64,000 nucleotides of DNA from Mycobacterium kyogaense (GTDB lineage: Bacteria > Actinomycetota > Actinomycetes > Mycobacteriales > Mycobacteriaceae): contig NZ_QJUA01000001.1 in NCBI RefSeq assembly GCF_003254575.1, positions 186,001-250,000 on the forward strand. The letters are read 5' to 3'. A model generated the notes under the pieces. It saw nothing but the letters and a program-made list of their open reading frames with translations. It made no database searches and was not told where the DNA came from. Position numbers and translations under genes: made by a program. Of the stretch, positions 27,021 to 35,783 are shown piece by piece (within the stretch, counting starts at the first letter, position 1; each line of letters begins with the position of its first letter).

Positions 27021-28148
27021 GTGCATGCACAGCCGTTGATCGACGCCATTGCCGAGGCCGAGGCGCTCGTCGTCGCAGCCCCGTTCATCGAATCCGAGGC
27101 CGACCTGCTCGAAGGTCTCCAGTACTTCGCCGGGTGCGTGGCGGCCTGCACGCACGTGGCCTTCGACTACGACCGTGACCACCCGTTCCTGCACAGCGGG
27201 ACCGGTCCGTTCACCAAAATGGGGCTCGACAACCCGGACACGCTCTACTTCGGCACGCGCGTCGTGCCGGGGCGGGAATACGTGGTGACCGGTCGGCGTG
27301 GCACGACGACCGATCTCAGCTTTCAGATGCTCGGCGGCGAGTACACCGACGACAACGTCCCCGACAGCGAGACCGCCTTCGACGACCGCGAACTCGACAT
27401 CGCGCCCGATGGCACCTTCGAATGGCGGGTGGTCCCGAAGTCGCCGGCGCAGTTGGTGATTCGCGAGGTGTACAACGACTGGTCGGCGCAGCGCGGCACG
27501 CTGGCGATCGCGCGCACCGACACTGCGGGCACCGCGCCGCCACCGCTGACCCCCGAACTGATCGAGAAGCGGTTCACGGTCGCGGGCAAGCAGCTGGTTC
27601 AGCGGGTGAAGACCTGGCTGCAGTTCCCGCAATGGTTCTACGACACGCTGCCGGTGAACACGATGGTCGCGCCGCGGCTGACCCCGGGCGGGCTGGCGAC
27701 TCAGTACTCGTCGGTGGGACATTTCGATCTGGCCCCCGATCAGGCCATGGTGATCACGGTGCCGGTCTCCGATGCGCCCTACATGGGCTTCCAGCTGGGC
27801 AGCCTCTGGTACATCTCGCTGGACTACATCAATCACCAGACCTCGTTGAACGGCACTCAGGCGCAGGCGGATCCGGACGGCTTCATCCGCATCGTGGTCT
27901 CTGATGTGAACCCTGGCGTGACGAACTGGGTCGAGACGCTGGGGCATCGCAAGGGTTATCTGCAGTTCCGGTGGCAGCGGGTGTCTCGGCACCTGACCGA
28001 GGCCGACGGCCCCACGGTGGCGGTGATGGGCGTCGACGATGTCGCCGACGCGCTGCCCTACCACCGGGACAACGTGATCTCCTCTGAGGACTGGCGCGCA
28101 CGAATAGCTCTGCGCCAGCAGCAGATCGGCTACAGGATGGTGGGATAG
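27021..28148 (+). CDS. Rv3531c-like conserved protein of the steroid regulon (DUF1214-type)
   Basis: 375 residues; GTG at 27021 chosen because the KstR box occupies the upstream extension. Length and order with the next two genes match Rv3531c-Rv3530c-Rv3529c. The C-terminal part (MVITVPVSDAPYMGFQLGSLW, YINHQTSLNG, GVTNWVETLGHRKGYLQFRWQ) looks like the DUF1214 beta-sandwich. There is no signal peptide. No enzymatic motif is evident; its place in the steroid pathway is inferred from regulation only. Confidence 0.75.
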   Translation: MHAQPLIDAIAEAEALVVAAPFIESEADLLEGLQYFAGCVAACTHVAFDYDRDHPFLHSGTGPFTKMGLDNPDTLYFGTRVVPGREYVVTGRRGTTTDLSFQMLGGEYTDDNVPDSETAFDDRELDIAPDGTFEWRVVPKSPAQLVIREVYNDWSAQRGTLAIARTDTAGTAPPPLTPELIEKRFTVAGKQLVQRVKTWLQFPQWFYDTLPVNTMVAPRLTPGGLATQYSSVGHFDLAPDQAMVITVPVSDAPYMGFQLGSLWYISLDYINHQTSLNGTQAQADPDGFIRIVVSDVNPGVTNWVETLGHRKGYLQFRWQRVSRHLTEADGPTVAVMGVDDVADALPYHRDNVISSEDWRARIALRQQQIGYRMVG

Positions 28149-28150
28149 CG

Positions 28151-28930
28151 ATGGGCATGCTCGAGAACAAGGTCGTGCTGATCAGCGGCGTCGGTCCGGC
28201 GCTGGGGACCACACTGGCGCGTCGGTGTGCGCAGGAGGGTGCCGACCTGGTGCTGGCCGCGCGCACCGTCGAGCGGCTCGAAGGCGTTGCGGGGGAGATC
28301 GAGGGCCTCGGGCGGCGCGCGGTGTCGGTGGGCACCGACATCACCGACGAGGCCCAGGTCGCCAACCTCGTCGAGAAGTCACTAGAGGCGTACGGCAAAG
28401 TCGATGTGCTGATCAACAACGCGTTCAAGGTGCCCTCGATGAAGCCGCTGGCCAAGACCAGCTTCGATCACATCCGGGAGACCTTCGAACTCACGGTGCT
28501 CGGTGCGCTCCGGCTGATCCAGGGACTCACGCCGGCGCTGACCGAGGCGAAGGGCTCGGTGGTGAACGTGAACTCGATGGTGGTGCGGCACTCCGACCCC
28601 AAGCAGGGCGCTTACAAGATGGCGAAGTCGGCTCTGCTGGCCATGTCCCAGTCCCTGGCCAGCGAGCTGGGTGCACAGGGCATCCGTGTCAATTCCGTTC
28701 TACCGGGCTACATCTGGGGTGGCACGCTGCAGGGTTACTTCGAACACCAGGCCGGCAAGTACGGCACGACCGTCGACGAGATCTATAAGGCCGCCGCCGT
28801 CAACAGTGATCTGAAGAGGCTGCCCACCGAAGACGAGGTGGCATCGGCGATCCTGTTCATGGCCAGCGATCTGTCGAGCGGGATCACCGGGCAGGCGCTG
28901 GACGTCAACTGCGGGGAGTACAAGGCATGA
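28151..28930 (+). CDS. Short-chain dehydrogenase/reductase (Rv3530c-like)
   Basis: 259 residues. NAD(P) site: ISGVGPALGTTLAR at residue about 12; NNAF motif; catalytic Ser in VNVNSMVV and Tyr/Lys in YKMAK. A classical SDR, likely oxidising or reducing a steroid or acyl-CoA hydroxyl. It begins 2 nt after the preceding stop and overlaps the next ATG, so the three genes are one operon. Confidence 0.85.
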   Translation: MGMLENKVVLISGVGPALGTTLARRCAQEGADLVLAARTVERLEGVAGEIEGLGRRAVSVGTDITDEAQVANLVEKSLEAYGKVDVLINNAFKVPSMKPLAKTSFDHIRETFELTVLGALRLIQGLTPALTEAKGSVVNVNSMVVRHSDPKQGAYKMAKSALLAMSQSLASELGAQGIRVNSVLPGYIWGGTLQGYFEHQAGKYGTTVDEIYKAAAVNSDLKRLPTEDEVASAILFMASDLSSGITGQALDVNCGEYKA

Positions 28931-30075
28931 GCTCATCCCGCACGGATGTCGGCACCGTCGAAGACCTGCACGCCTCGGCCGTGAAAGCGTGCGGACTCGA
29001 GGATTTCGGTAGCGACGACGACAATTACCGCGAAGCGCTGGCCGTCCTGCTCGAGTCCTATCAGCGGGATGCCGACCTGACCGAGTTCGGCAGCAAGATG
29101 CAGCGGTTCTTCGTGCGCAACGCGCTCGTGGCCAGGCTGGTGTCGGAAGCGGCGTTCCAGCAGTACCCCGAACATGTCGACGTCGCCATCGAGCGGCCGA
29201 TCTTCGTCACCGGCCTACCGCGCACCGGCACCACGGTCGTGCACCGACTGCTGGCCGGTGATCCGCGCCATCAGGGTCTGGAGCTGTGGCTCGCGGAGTT
29301 CCCGCAGCCACGGCCTCCTCGCGAAACCTGGTCGCAGAACCCGGTTTTCCAGCAGTTGGATGCGCAGTTCGCCAAGGCGCACGCCGAGAATCCCGACTAC
29401 ACCGGTCTGCACTACATGACCGCCGACGAGGTGGAGGAATGCTGGCAGCTCCTGCGGCAGTCCCTGCATTCGGTGAGTTACGAGACGTTGGCTCACCTGC
29501 CGACCTACTCGCAGTGGCTGGCGCGGCAGGATTGGACGAAGTCGTATCAGAGGCACCGCAAGAACCTCCAGCTGATCGGGCTCAACGATGCCGGCAAGCG
29601 GTGGGTCCTGAAGAACCCCAGCCATCTGTTCGCCCTCGATGCGCTGTTCGCGACCTACCCCGACGCGCTGGTGATCCAGTGCCACCGGCCGGCCGAGACG
29701 ATCATGGCGTCGATGTGCTCGCTGGCGCAGCACACCACCGAAGGATGGTCGAACAGCTTCCACGGCAACGTCATCGGGGAGGATTCGCTCGAGACGTGGT
29801 CTCGGGGATTGCGGTTGTTCAGCGCCGAACGGGCCAAGCACGATCCAGCGCAGTTCTACGATCTGGACTACTTTGCGCTCATCAAGGATCCGGTGGCGGT
29901 CGTCGAGGACATCTACCGGGCCTTCGACATCGAATTCACCGACGAGGCACGCGCGGCCGTCGTGCAGACCCACGAGAAGAGCCAGCAGGGTCCGCGCGCC
30001 CCGAAGCACACGTATTCACTGGCCGACTACGGGTTGACCGAAGAGCAGGTCAAAGAACAATTCGCCGGGCTGTAA
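28927..30075 (+). CDS. Sulfotransferase-family protein (Rv3529c-like)
   Basis: 382 residues with the PAPS 5'-phosphosulfate loop FVTGLPRTGTTVVHRLL near residue 95 and a second conserved block HRPAETIMASMCS for the 3'-phosphate. It belongs to the actinobacterial sulfotransferase group and could sulfate a sterol or another lipid hydroxyl; the acceptor is unknown. Start ATG overlaps the SDR stop (ATGA). Confidence 0.82.
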   Translation: MSSSRTDVGTVEDLHASAVKACGLEDFGSDDDNYREALAVLLESYQRDADLTEFGSKMQRFFVRNALVARLVSEAAFQQYPEHVDVAIERPIFVTGLPRTGTTVVHRLLAGDPRHQGLELWLAEFPQPRPPRETWSQNPVFQQLDAQFAKAHAENPDYTGLHYMTADEVEECWQLLRQSLHSVSYETLAHLPTYSQWLARQDWTKSYQRHRKNLQLIGLNDAGKRWVLKNPSHLFALDALFATYPDALVIQCHRPAETIMASMCSLAQHTTEGWSNSFHGNVIGEDSLETWSRGLRLFSAERAKHDPAQFYDLDYFALIKDPVAVVEDIYRAFDIEFTDEARAAVVQTHEKSQQGPRAPKHTYSLADYGLTEEQVKEQFAGL

Positions 30076-30078
30076 ATG

Positions 30079-30100
30079 CGCCCAAACGTCGGTTTGGGCG
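30079..30100. terminator. Bidirectional hairpin terminator
   Basis: CGCCCAAAC-GTCG-GTTTGGGCG, a 9-bp perfect stem, lies between the convergent sulfotransferase and Rv3527-like genes and can end both transcripts. Confidence 0.7.
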
Positions 30101-30117
30101 AGAAGAGGGGAACCGCG

Positions 30118-30573
30118 TCAGCCGTCGCCGGGGGACGGCGCGCTCGAGTACTCCTCGAGACACCCCTCGGCCACGGCGTGGCGGATGCTGTCAGCCAGTC
30201 GCGGGCACGCTCGCTCGCGGGCGGGATCGCCCCCGGAAGAGCGGATCTCGGCGAAATGTGCGCAGCGCTGCGTCGCCTCTGACGTCCACTGCACCGAGGT
30301 GTGTGCCGGCCCGAGCTTCTTGACGCGCACCGCGACATGGCAGAAGCGGCAGTCCACCGAGGCCAGGCCCGAATTCAGATAGCGTTCGCGATCGGCCTGA
30401 CTGCTCGCCCGCACCGCCGCTGCCCGGTCCGGGTCCGAGGCGAAATCCGGTGCCTTACCCCAGTTCTTCGAGCCGGTACCCGATACGTCGCCGTGCCCGT
30501 GCTCCTCGTCGTCGTGCCCGTGCAACAGCAGCATCGACCTCGCGAGGCGGTCCACATCGGGTGCTTCATCCAT
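30118..30573 (-). CDS. Rv3527-like small protein of unknown function
   Basis: 151 residues, soluble, with an acidic His-rich head (LHGHDDEEHGHGD) and a Cys pair CRFC followed by further Cys (QRCAHF, ERACPR, AEGCLEE), which suggests metal or redox binding. It follows kshA by 30 nt on the same strand, as Rv3527 follows kshA in M. tuberculosis, and so is probably co-transcribed with it. Function not known. Confidence 0.6.
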   Translation of the reverse strand: MDEAPDVDRLARSMLLLHGHDDEEHGHGDVSGTGSKNWGKAPDFASDPDRAAAVRASSQADRERYLNSGLASVDCRFCHVAVRVKKLGPAHTSVQWTSEATQRCAHFAEIRSSGGDPARERACPRLADSIRHAVAEGCLEEYSSAPSPGDG

Positions 30574-30603
30574 GCGCGATCCGCTCCGCTTCTCGCTGGG
30601 CGC

Positions 30604-31755
30604 TCACGTCGACTGCTTCTCAGAGTCCCTTGCCTTCAGGTTCTCCTCGACCTCGACGTTCCACTTCTGCACCGCAGCCGTGGTGTCGACCTCCATCTCG
30701 AAGCGGTCGGTCATCTCGGGCGTCACATCGGCGGCGTCGACGTAGAACTGCTGGTACCACCGGCGCATCTGGTACACCGCGCCGTCTTCTTCGACCAGCA
30801 GCGGGTTGTCGATGCGGGTCTTGTGCTTCCAGATCTCGACGTCCTGCAGGAAGCCCTTGCTGACCCCGTCGGTGAACGCGTCGGCCAACTTCTCAGTGGT
30901 CTTGTCGTCCAAGCCTTTCGGCTTCTCGACGATCACGCCCCACTGCAGCATGAAGGAATCCTGGGTGACCGGATAGTGGCAGTTGATCAGGATCGACTCG
31001 GCTTTGAAGTCGCCGTAGGTGTTGTGCAGCCAGTTGATCATGAACGACGGGCCGAAATAGCTCGCCTCGGAGTCGAGCTTCGCGTCCCCGTACGCGGTGC
31101 CCATGTCGTTGATGTCGGGCCGGCCCACGTTGTGGAGGTACTGCGACGCGATGTGGCCCTCGAACACGTTCTTGAAGTACGTCGGCAGGCCGAAGTGGAT
31201 GTAGAAGAAGTGCGCCATGTCGGTGACGTTGTCGATGATCTCCCGGCAGTTGCTGCCTTCGATGAGCATCGAGTTCCATTTCCAGTCGGTCCACTCACCG
31301 CTGGCCCACTCGGGGATCTCGGGGATGCGGACTTCTTCCTGGGGTGGATTGCCCTCGTGGTCGTGCCATACGAAGAGCAGACCGCCGCGGACGTCGGTGT
31401 GCCAGGCGCGGGTGCGGGCCAGCCGCGGCGTGCGCTTGGCGTAGGGCACGAGCTTGCACTTGCCGTCGCCACCCCACCGCCAATCGTGGAACGGGCAGGC
31501 CACCTCGTCGCCTTTGACCGTGCCTTGCGACAGGTTCCCACCCATGTGACGGCAGTAGCCGTCGAGGATCTTCACCTCGCCGGCCGAATCCGCGAACACC
31601 ACCAGCATGGTGCCGAAGATCTCGATGCCGTGCGGCTTGCCGTCGAGGTAGTCCTTCACCGGGCCCAGGCAGTGCCAGCCGCGCGCGAAGCGATCGGGCA
31701 GCGTGCCGGTGTCGATCTCGCGAATGCTCGCGGTTCCCGCCGTGTCCGTGCTCAC
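30604..31755 (-). CDS. kshA: 3-ketosteroid 9-alpha-hydroxylase, oxygenase subunit
   Basis: 383 residues from the GTG at 31755 (GGGAGG at about 8 nt). Rieske [2Fe-2S] ligands in YCRHMGG and CPFHDWRW; mononuclear iron ligands in DNVTDMAHFFYIHFG; C-terminal steroid-binding domain. It 9-alpha-hydroxylates 3-ketosteroids, which together with KstD opens ring B. The reductase KshB is not in the window. KstR box at 31782. A paralogue is at 46206. Confidence 0.95.
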   Translation of the reverse strand: MSTDTAGTASIREIDTGTLPDRFARGWHCLGPVKDYLDGKPHGIEIFGTMLVVFADSAGEVKILDGYCRHMGGNLSQGTVKGDEVACPFHDWRWGGDGKCKLVPYAKRTPRLARTRAWHTDVRGGLLFVWHDHEGNPPQEEVRIPEIPEWASGEWTDWKWNSMLIEGSNCREIIDNVTDMAHFFYIHFGLPTYFKNVFEGHIASQYLHNVGRPDINDMGTAYGDAKLDSEASYFGPSFMINWLHNTYGDFKAESILINCHYPVTQDSFMLQWGVIVEKPKGLDDKTTEKLADAFTDGVSKGFLQDVEIWKHKTRIDNPLLVEEDGAVYQMRRWYQQFYVDAADVTPEMTDRFEMEVDTTAAVQKWNVEVEENLKARDSEKQST

Positions 31756-31781
31756 CTGGGGCCTCCCACTCTTACTCGAAT

Positions 31782-31795
31782 TAGAACACGTTACA
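31782..31795. promoter_or_regulatory. KstR operator of kshA
   Basis: TAGAACACGTTACA fits TnnAACnnGTTnnA and lies 26 nt before the kshA start. Confidence 0.85.
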
Positions 31796-31913
31796 GTTTT
31801 CGGCCGCTGCCGCGCAATCGCCCGGGCTTCACCAGCGCACAACGTTGCGCATCTCACGCGCGAACCCGTGCTCACGCGGGGTACCCGGCTGGCTCCGAAC
31901 GCACCGAGTCGAT

Positions 31914-31936
31914 ATAGTGCACACTGTGTCCACTAT
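31914..31936. promoter_or_regulatory. 23-bp operator-like palindrome over the MFS start
   Basis: ATAGTGCACA, centre CTG, TGTCCACTAT: each arm mirrors the other except one C/C pair. It covers the likely GTG starts of the MFS gene (31917 and 31926). Length and symmetry suit a TetR-type site, and a TetR gene follows the MFS gene. Confidence 0.6.
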
Positions 31937-33131
31937 TGCTCGCCCAGTCGAACCACTCGTGGGAACGCGCCGGTGGCTGGCCGTCGCTGCCGCGACATTC
32001 GCGATCGCCTGGGGCGGCAACGAGTTCACCCCGCTGCTGGTCATGTACCGCGCCGGGGAGGGCTTCTCGGGGCTGACGGTCGACCTGCTGCTGTTCGCCT
32101 ACGTGCTCGGCATCGTGCCGGCGCTGCTGGTCGGGGGGCCGCTGTCCGATCGTTTCGGCCGCCGCCCGCTGATGATCCCCGCCCCGCTGCTCGCCGCGGC
32201 GGGGTCGTTGATCCTGGCGGTCGGCGCCGACTCGGCCGCGGTACTCGCCGTCGGACGCGTGTTCAGCGGGCTGGCGCTCGGCTTGGCCATGGCGGTGGGC
32301 GGCAGCTGGCTCAAGGAACTGTCTGCACCCCCCTATGGCGACGGCACCTCCGGCGCACGCCGCGCGGCGATGAGCCTGACCGCCGGGTTCGGCCTGGGAG
32401 CGGCCGCGGCGGGAGTGCTCGCGCAGTGGGGTCCCGCGCCGACGATGCTCTCCTACGCCTGCAACGCCGCCCTGGCGCTGGCCGCGGCGGCGGTGCTGAC
32501 GGTCGCGCCTGAGACGCGCGGACGCCACGACAGCGCGAACTCGTGGCGGGCCGACCTGGCCATCCCGGCGGCAGCCCGGCGACGCTTCCTGTTCGTCGTG
32601 GTCCCCGTCGCGCCATGGGTCTTCGGGGCGGCCGGTTCGGCGTATGCGGTCCTACCCGCTCTGCTGACCGAGCGGGTGGCGCACGCGCCCATCGCGTTCT
32701 CTGCCCTGCTGTGCGTCGTGACGCTCGGCGTCGGTTTCGGCGTTCAGCAGGCGGGTCGGTCACTCGGCGCCGACGGCCCGCGCGGGGTGGCGACGGCGAT
32801 GGTGCTGTTGCTGGCGGGGATGGGCTGCGCGGCATGGGCTGCCGCTGTCCTGACCGTGACGGCAGCGCTGATCGCGGCAGCCGTCCTGGGCGCCGGATAC
32901 GGCATGGCGCTGCTCGCGGGTCTGACGGAGATCCAACGGCTCGCGGGCCCCGACGATCTGGCCGGCCTGACGGCGGTCTTCTACAGCCTGAGCTACCTGG
33001 GCTTCGGAGTTCCCGCCGCGTTGTCACTGCTGGCCGGGGCGGGCGTGACCTACCCTGCGATGTTCGCCGTGGGTGCGCTGCTCGCCGTGGTCTGCCTCGT
33101 CGTCGTCATGGTGGGTATCCGACGGTCCTAA
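31917..33131 (+). CDS. MFS transporter
   Basis: About 404 residues, twelve predicted helices, with motif A as GGPLSDRFGRRP between helices 2 and 3. Family cannot be narrowed; drug/metabolite exporter type is most likely. The start is GTG 31917 or 31926, both inside the palindrome, suggesting a leaderless mRNA. TetR gene follows after 9 nt on the same strand, so the pair is probably autoregulated. It may expel a toxic steroid intermediate, but this is inference from location. Confidence 0.8.
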   Translation: MHTVSTIARPVEPLVGTRRWLAVAAATFAIAWGGNEFTPLLVMYRAGEGFSGLTVDLLLFAYVLGIVPALLVGGPLSDRFGRRPLMIPAPLLAAAGSLILAVGADSAAVLAVGRVFSGLALGLAMAVGGSWLKELSAPPYGDGTSGARRAAMSLTAGFGLGAAAAGVLAQWGPAPTMLSYACNAALALAAAAVLTVAPETRGRHDSANSWRADLAIPAAARRRFLFVVVPVAPWVFGAAGSAYAVLPALLTERVAHAPIAFSALLCVVTLGVGFGVQQAGRSLGADGPRGVATAMVLLLAGMGCAAWAAAVLTVTAALIAAAVLGAGYGMALLAGLTEIQRLAGPDDLAGLTAVFYSLSYLGFGVPAALSLLAGAGVTYPAMFAVGALLAVVCLVVVMVGIRRS

Positions 33132-33140
33132 GGTTGGTCC

Positions 33141-33716
33141 ATGGTCACCCGCCGCGGACGTCCGCGCAGTGAGGCCGCACGCGGCGCCATTCTCAGCGCG
33201 GCGACCGAGTTGGCCACCGAGGGCGGCCCGGGGGCTGCGACCATCGACGCCATCGCCCGCCGCGCGGAGGTCAGCCGCACCACGATCTACAAGTGGTGGC
33301 CGTCGGCCGCGGCGATCGTGTTGGAGGGCCTCCTGGAATCGGTGCGGGAGTCGATCGTGCGGCCGCCCGGAAGCAGCACGGTCGAGGCCCTTGTCCATCA
33401 CGTCAGTGCCCTCAACGCGATCCTGGCCGATCCCGGCGTCGGTGCCCTGCTGCGCAACGTGATCGCCGCCGCCGCCGGTGATCCGGCGATCCAGACCGCT
33501 CTGCTGACCCGATGGATCGAACCGCGTCGTGGCGCCGTCGTGGACGCGCTGACCGACGCCGTCGCGGACGGAGAGCTTCCCGGGGACACCGAGATCGAGG
33601 TGGTGGTCGACGCGTTGGTGTCACCGCCGTACTACCGGCTCGTCTTCGGCATGCCGCCGCTGTCCGAGCGCGGCGTCCGTGCGCTGGTCGACGCGGTGTG
33701 GGCGGGGTGCTCCTAG
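33141..33716 (+). CDS. TetR-family repressor
   Basis: 191 residues. N-terminal helix-turn-helix: GAATIDAIARRAEVSRTTIYKWW, and a C-terminal ligand domain of the TetR_C type ending VSPPYYRLVFGMPP. It probably represses its own operon through the palindrome at 31914. It is not KstR (wrong size and no match to the known steroid-locus repressor). The stop shares CTAG with the convergent LLM gene. Confidence 0.88.
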   Translation: MVTRRGRPRSEAARGAILSAATELATEGGPGAATIDAIARRAEVSRTTIYKWWPSAAAIVLEGLLESVRESIVRPPGSSTVEALVHHVSALNAILADPGVGALLRNVIAAAAGDPAIQTALLTRWIEPRRGAVVDALTDAVADGELPGDTEIEVVVDALVSPPYYRLVFGMPPLSERGVRALVDAVWAGCS

Positions 33717-34597
33717 CGGTCCTGCCACCCCGAATGGATGTAGGTGTCGGCGAAGCGCTTCAGCGAATCCTTCTTCTGCTCGATCGGCGCATCGAAGCTC
33801 AACCCGTCGAACACCCACGGGATCACGATGTTGTCGGTCACCCCGACTTCGGCCAGTTCCCGGTGCCCGTCGACACCGAACTTATCGATGCAGACGGCCT
33901 GGTACTCGAACGGTCCGTCGGCGCGGTCGTATTCGGCCCGCAGCGCCTCGATCTTGCCGATCGTCTCGCCGAGCTCCGCGCCGGTCATCATCGCGCTGGT
34001 CCAGCCGTCCCCGACGCGTGCCGCGCGTTTGAGCGCGACGTCGGTGTGGCCGCCGACGTAGAACGGCACCGGCTCACTGGGTGCGGGGCTCATCTGGAGC
34101 CGGTCGAAGTCGTAGAAGTCGCCGTGGAACTCGACCATGCCGCCGCCGAGCACCAGCTTGATCACCTCGATCATCTCGTCGACTCGTTTGCCGCGTTTGG
34201 CGTAGGGCACGCCACACCACTCGAACTCCTCTGGCGCCCAGCCGATTCCGACGCCGAAGCCGAACCGGTTGCCGGTCAGGTTCGCCACCGACCCCACCTG
34301 CCGGGCCAGTAGCTGTGGATTGCGCGAACCCAACTTCATCACGTTGGTGTAGAACCGCAGCGTGGAGGTGACCGCACCCATCGAGCCGGCCGCGATCAGC
34401 GGATCCACCCACGGGGTGTTCTCGTCCCACATCCGCGAACCGTCGGGGGTGTACGGGTAGTCCGCCGACTGCTTCTCCATGTAGAACAGCGAATCCGGCA
34501 GCGCGATCGCGTCGAAGCCGACCTCTTCTGCGGTGCGGGCGATCTCGAGCAGCTGGTCGATGGGGCCCATCGCCACGCTGCACGTGTACTTCATCAT
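33713..34597 (-). CDS. LLM-class (F420-dependent type) oxidoreductase
   Basis: A 294-residue luciferase-like TIM barrel: EVGFDAIALPDSLF, TLRFYTNVMKLGSRNP, RFGFGVGIGWAPEEFEW and VPFYVGGHTDVALKRAA. Mycobacterial members usually use F420. Last gene of the DUF35-ltp4-ltp3-LLM operon (ATGA overlap with ltp3). Substrate unknown; a step on a steroid CoA ester is plausible from context. Confidence 0.8.
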   Translation of the reverse strand: MMKYTCSVAMGPIDQLLEIARTAEEVGFDAIALPDSLFYMEKQSADYPYTPDGSRMWDENTPWVDPLIAAGSMGAVTSTLRFYTNVMKLGSRNPQLLARQVGSVANLTGNRFGFGVGIGWAPEEFEWCGVPYAKRGKRVDEMIEVIKLVLGGGMVEFHGDFYDFDRLQMSPAPSEPVPFYVGGHTDVALKRAARVGDGWTSAMMTGAELGETIGKIEALRAEYDRADGPFEYQAVCIDKFGVDGHRELAEVGVTDNIVIPWVFDGLSFDAPIEQKKDSLKRFADTYIHSGWQDR

Positions 34598-35781
34598 GAG
34601 GCCGGCTTGTCGCCGGGTTTGTCACTGGAGACCACCCACATCGAGTAGTACTGTGCCCCACCGCCATACGCGTGACCGAGAGCTTTGCGGGCGCCGGGGA
34701 CCTGGTGGTCGGCGCCTTTGCCCATCACCTGGATGGCGGACTCGGCGAAGCGGATCATGCCGGATGCGCCGATCGGATTCGACGACAGCACGCCGCCGGA
34801 GGGGTTGAACGGAATGCGCCCACCGATGGCGGTCTCCCCGGCTTCGGTCAACTTCCAGCCCTCACCCTCGGCGGCGAAGCCGAGGCTCTCCAGCCACATC
34901 GGCTCATACCAGGAGAACGGCACGTACACCTCGGCCACGTCGATCTCGTCGATCGGGCTGCTGATCCCGGCGGACTTCCACAACGCCGCAGCAGCGTCAC
35001 GGCTGGCCTGCGGGTTCACCTGGTCGCGCCCGGCATACGCCAGCGGCTCGGTGCGCAGCGCAGTGGCGTGCACCCATGCGACCGGATGTCCCTCGGCGAC
35101 ACGGGCATCTGCGCTCGCCTCGTCGCCGATCACCATCGCGGCCGCCCCGTCCGACGACGGGCATGTCTCGTCGTAACGGATCGGATCCCACAGCATCGGG
35201 GAGGACATCACCTTCTCCAGCGTGATGTCGGGCTGGTGCAGATGGGCCAACGGGTTCTTGACGGCGTTGAGCCGGTCTTTGACCGCGACCATCGCGCCGA
35301 TGTGCGTGGGTGCACCGGAACGACGGATGTAGGCGCGCACGTGCGGCGCGAAGTATCCGCCCGCTCCGGCGCCGACAGGTTTGGTGAACGGCACCGGGAT
35401 GCTCAACGCCCACATGGCATTCGATTCCGACTGCTTCTCCCACGCCATCGTCAACACCCGGCGGTACTTACCCGACTGCACGAGGCTCGCGGCCACGATC
35501 GCGGTCGACCCGCCCACCGAACCGGCCGTGTGTACGCGGATCAGCGGCTTGTTCGTCGCGCCGGTCGCGTCGACCATGAACAGTTCGGGCATCATGACGC
35601 CCTCGAAGAAGTCGGGCGCCTTGCCCACCACGACCGCGTCGATGTCGGCGAACGCGACGCCCGCATCCGCCAACGCACGGTCGATGGCCTCGCGCACGAG
35701 GCCGTTCATCGACACGTCGGTGCGCTTGGCGACGTACTTGGTCTGACCAGTGCCCAGAACTGCTGCCAGCTTTTTCGCCAT
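34594..35781 (-). CDS. ltp3: Thiolase-fold lipid-transfer protein Ltp3
   Basis: A 395-residue SCP-x/thiolase-like protein of the Rv3523 type. It shows the KS-like core (VHTAGSVGGSTAIVAASLV where thiolases have a catalytic Cys: the Cys is absent), DEIDVAEVYVPFSWYE, and the glycine-rich end IPFNPSGGVLSSNPIGASG with GHAYGG. Relatives (Ltp2) act as retro-aldolases with a DUF35 partner. Its DUF35 and Ltp4 neighbours support a similar complex. Confidence 0.85.
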   Translation of the reverse strand: MAKKLAAVLGTGQTKYVAKRTDVSMNGLVREAIDRALADAGVAFADIDAVVVGKAPDFFEGVMMPELFMVDATGATNKPLIRVHTAGSVGGSTAIVAASLVQSGKYRRVLTMAWEKQSESNAMWALSIPVPFTKPVGAGAGGYFAPHVRAYIRRSGAPTHIGAMVAVKDRLNAVKNPLAHLHQPDITLEKVMSSPMLWDPIRYDETCPSSDGAAAMVIGDEASADARVAEGHPVAWVHATALRTEPLAYAGRDQVNPQASRDAAAALWKSAGISSPIDEIDVAEVYVPFSWYEPMWLESLGFAAEGEGWKLTEAGETAIGGRIPFNPSGGVLSSNPIGASGMIRFAESAIQVMGKGADHQVPGARKALGHAYGGGAQYYSMWVVSSDKPGDKPAS

Positions 35782-35783
35782 GA

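Noticed and set aside
26961..28064. N-terminal extension of the IclR gene to 675 residues
   Set aside because: It runs antisense through the Rv3531c-like gene and across the KstR box, far beyond IclR size.
30301..31917. 538-codon plus-strand frame
   Set aside because: Antisense to kshA, which has full Rieske and iron ligands.
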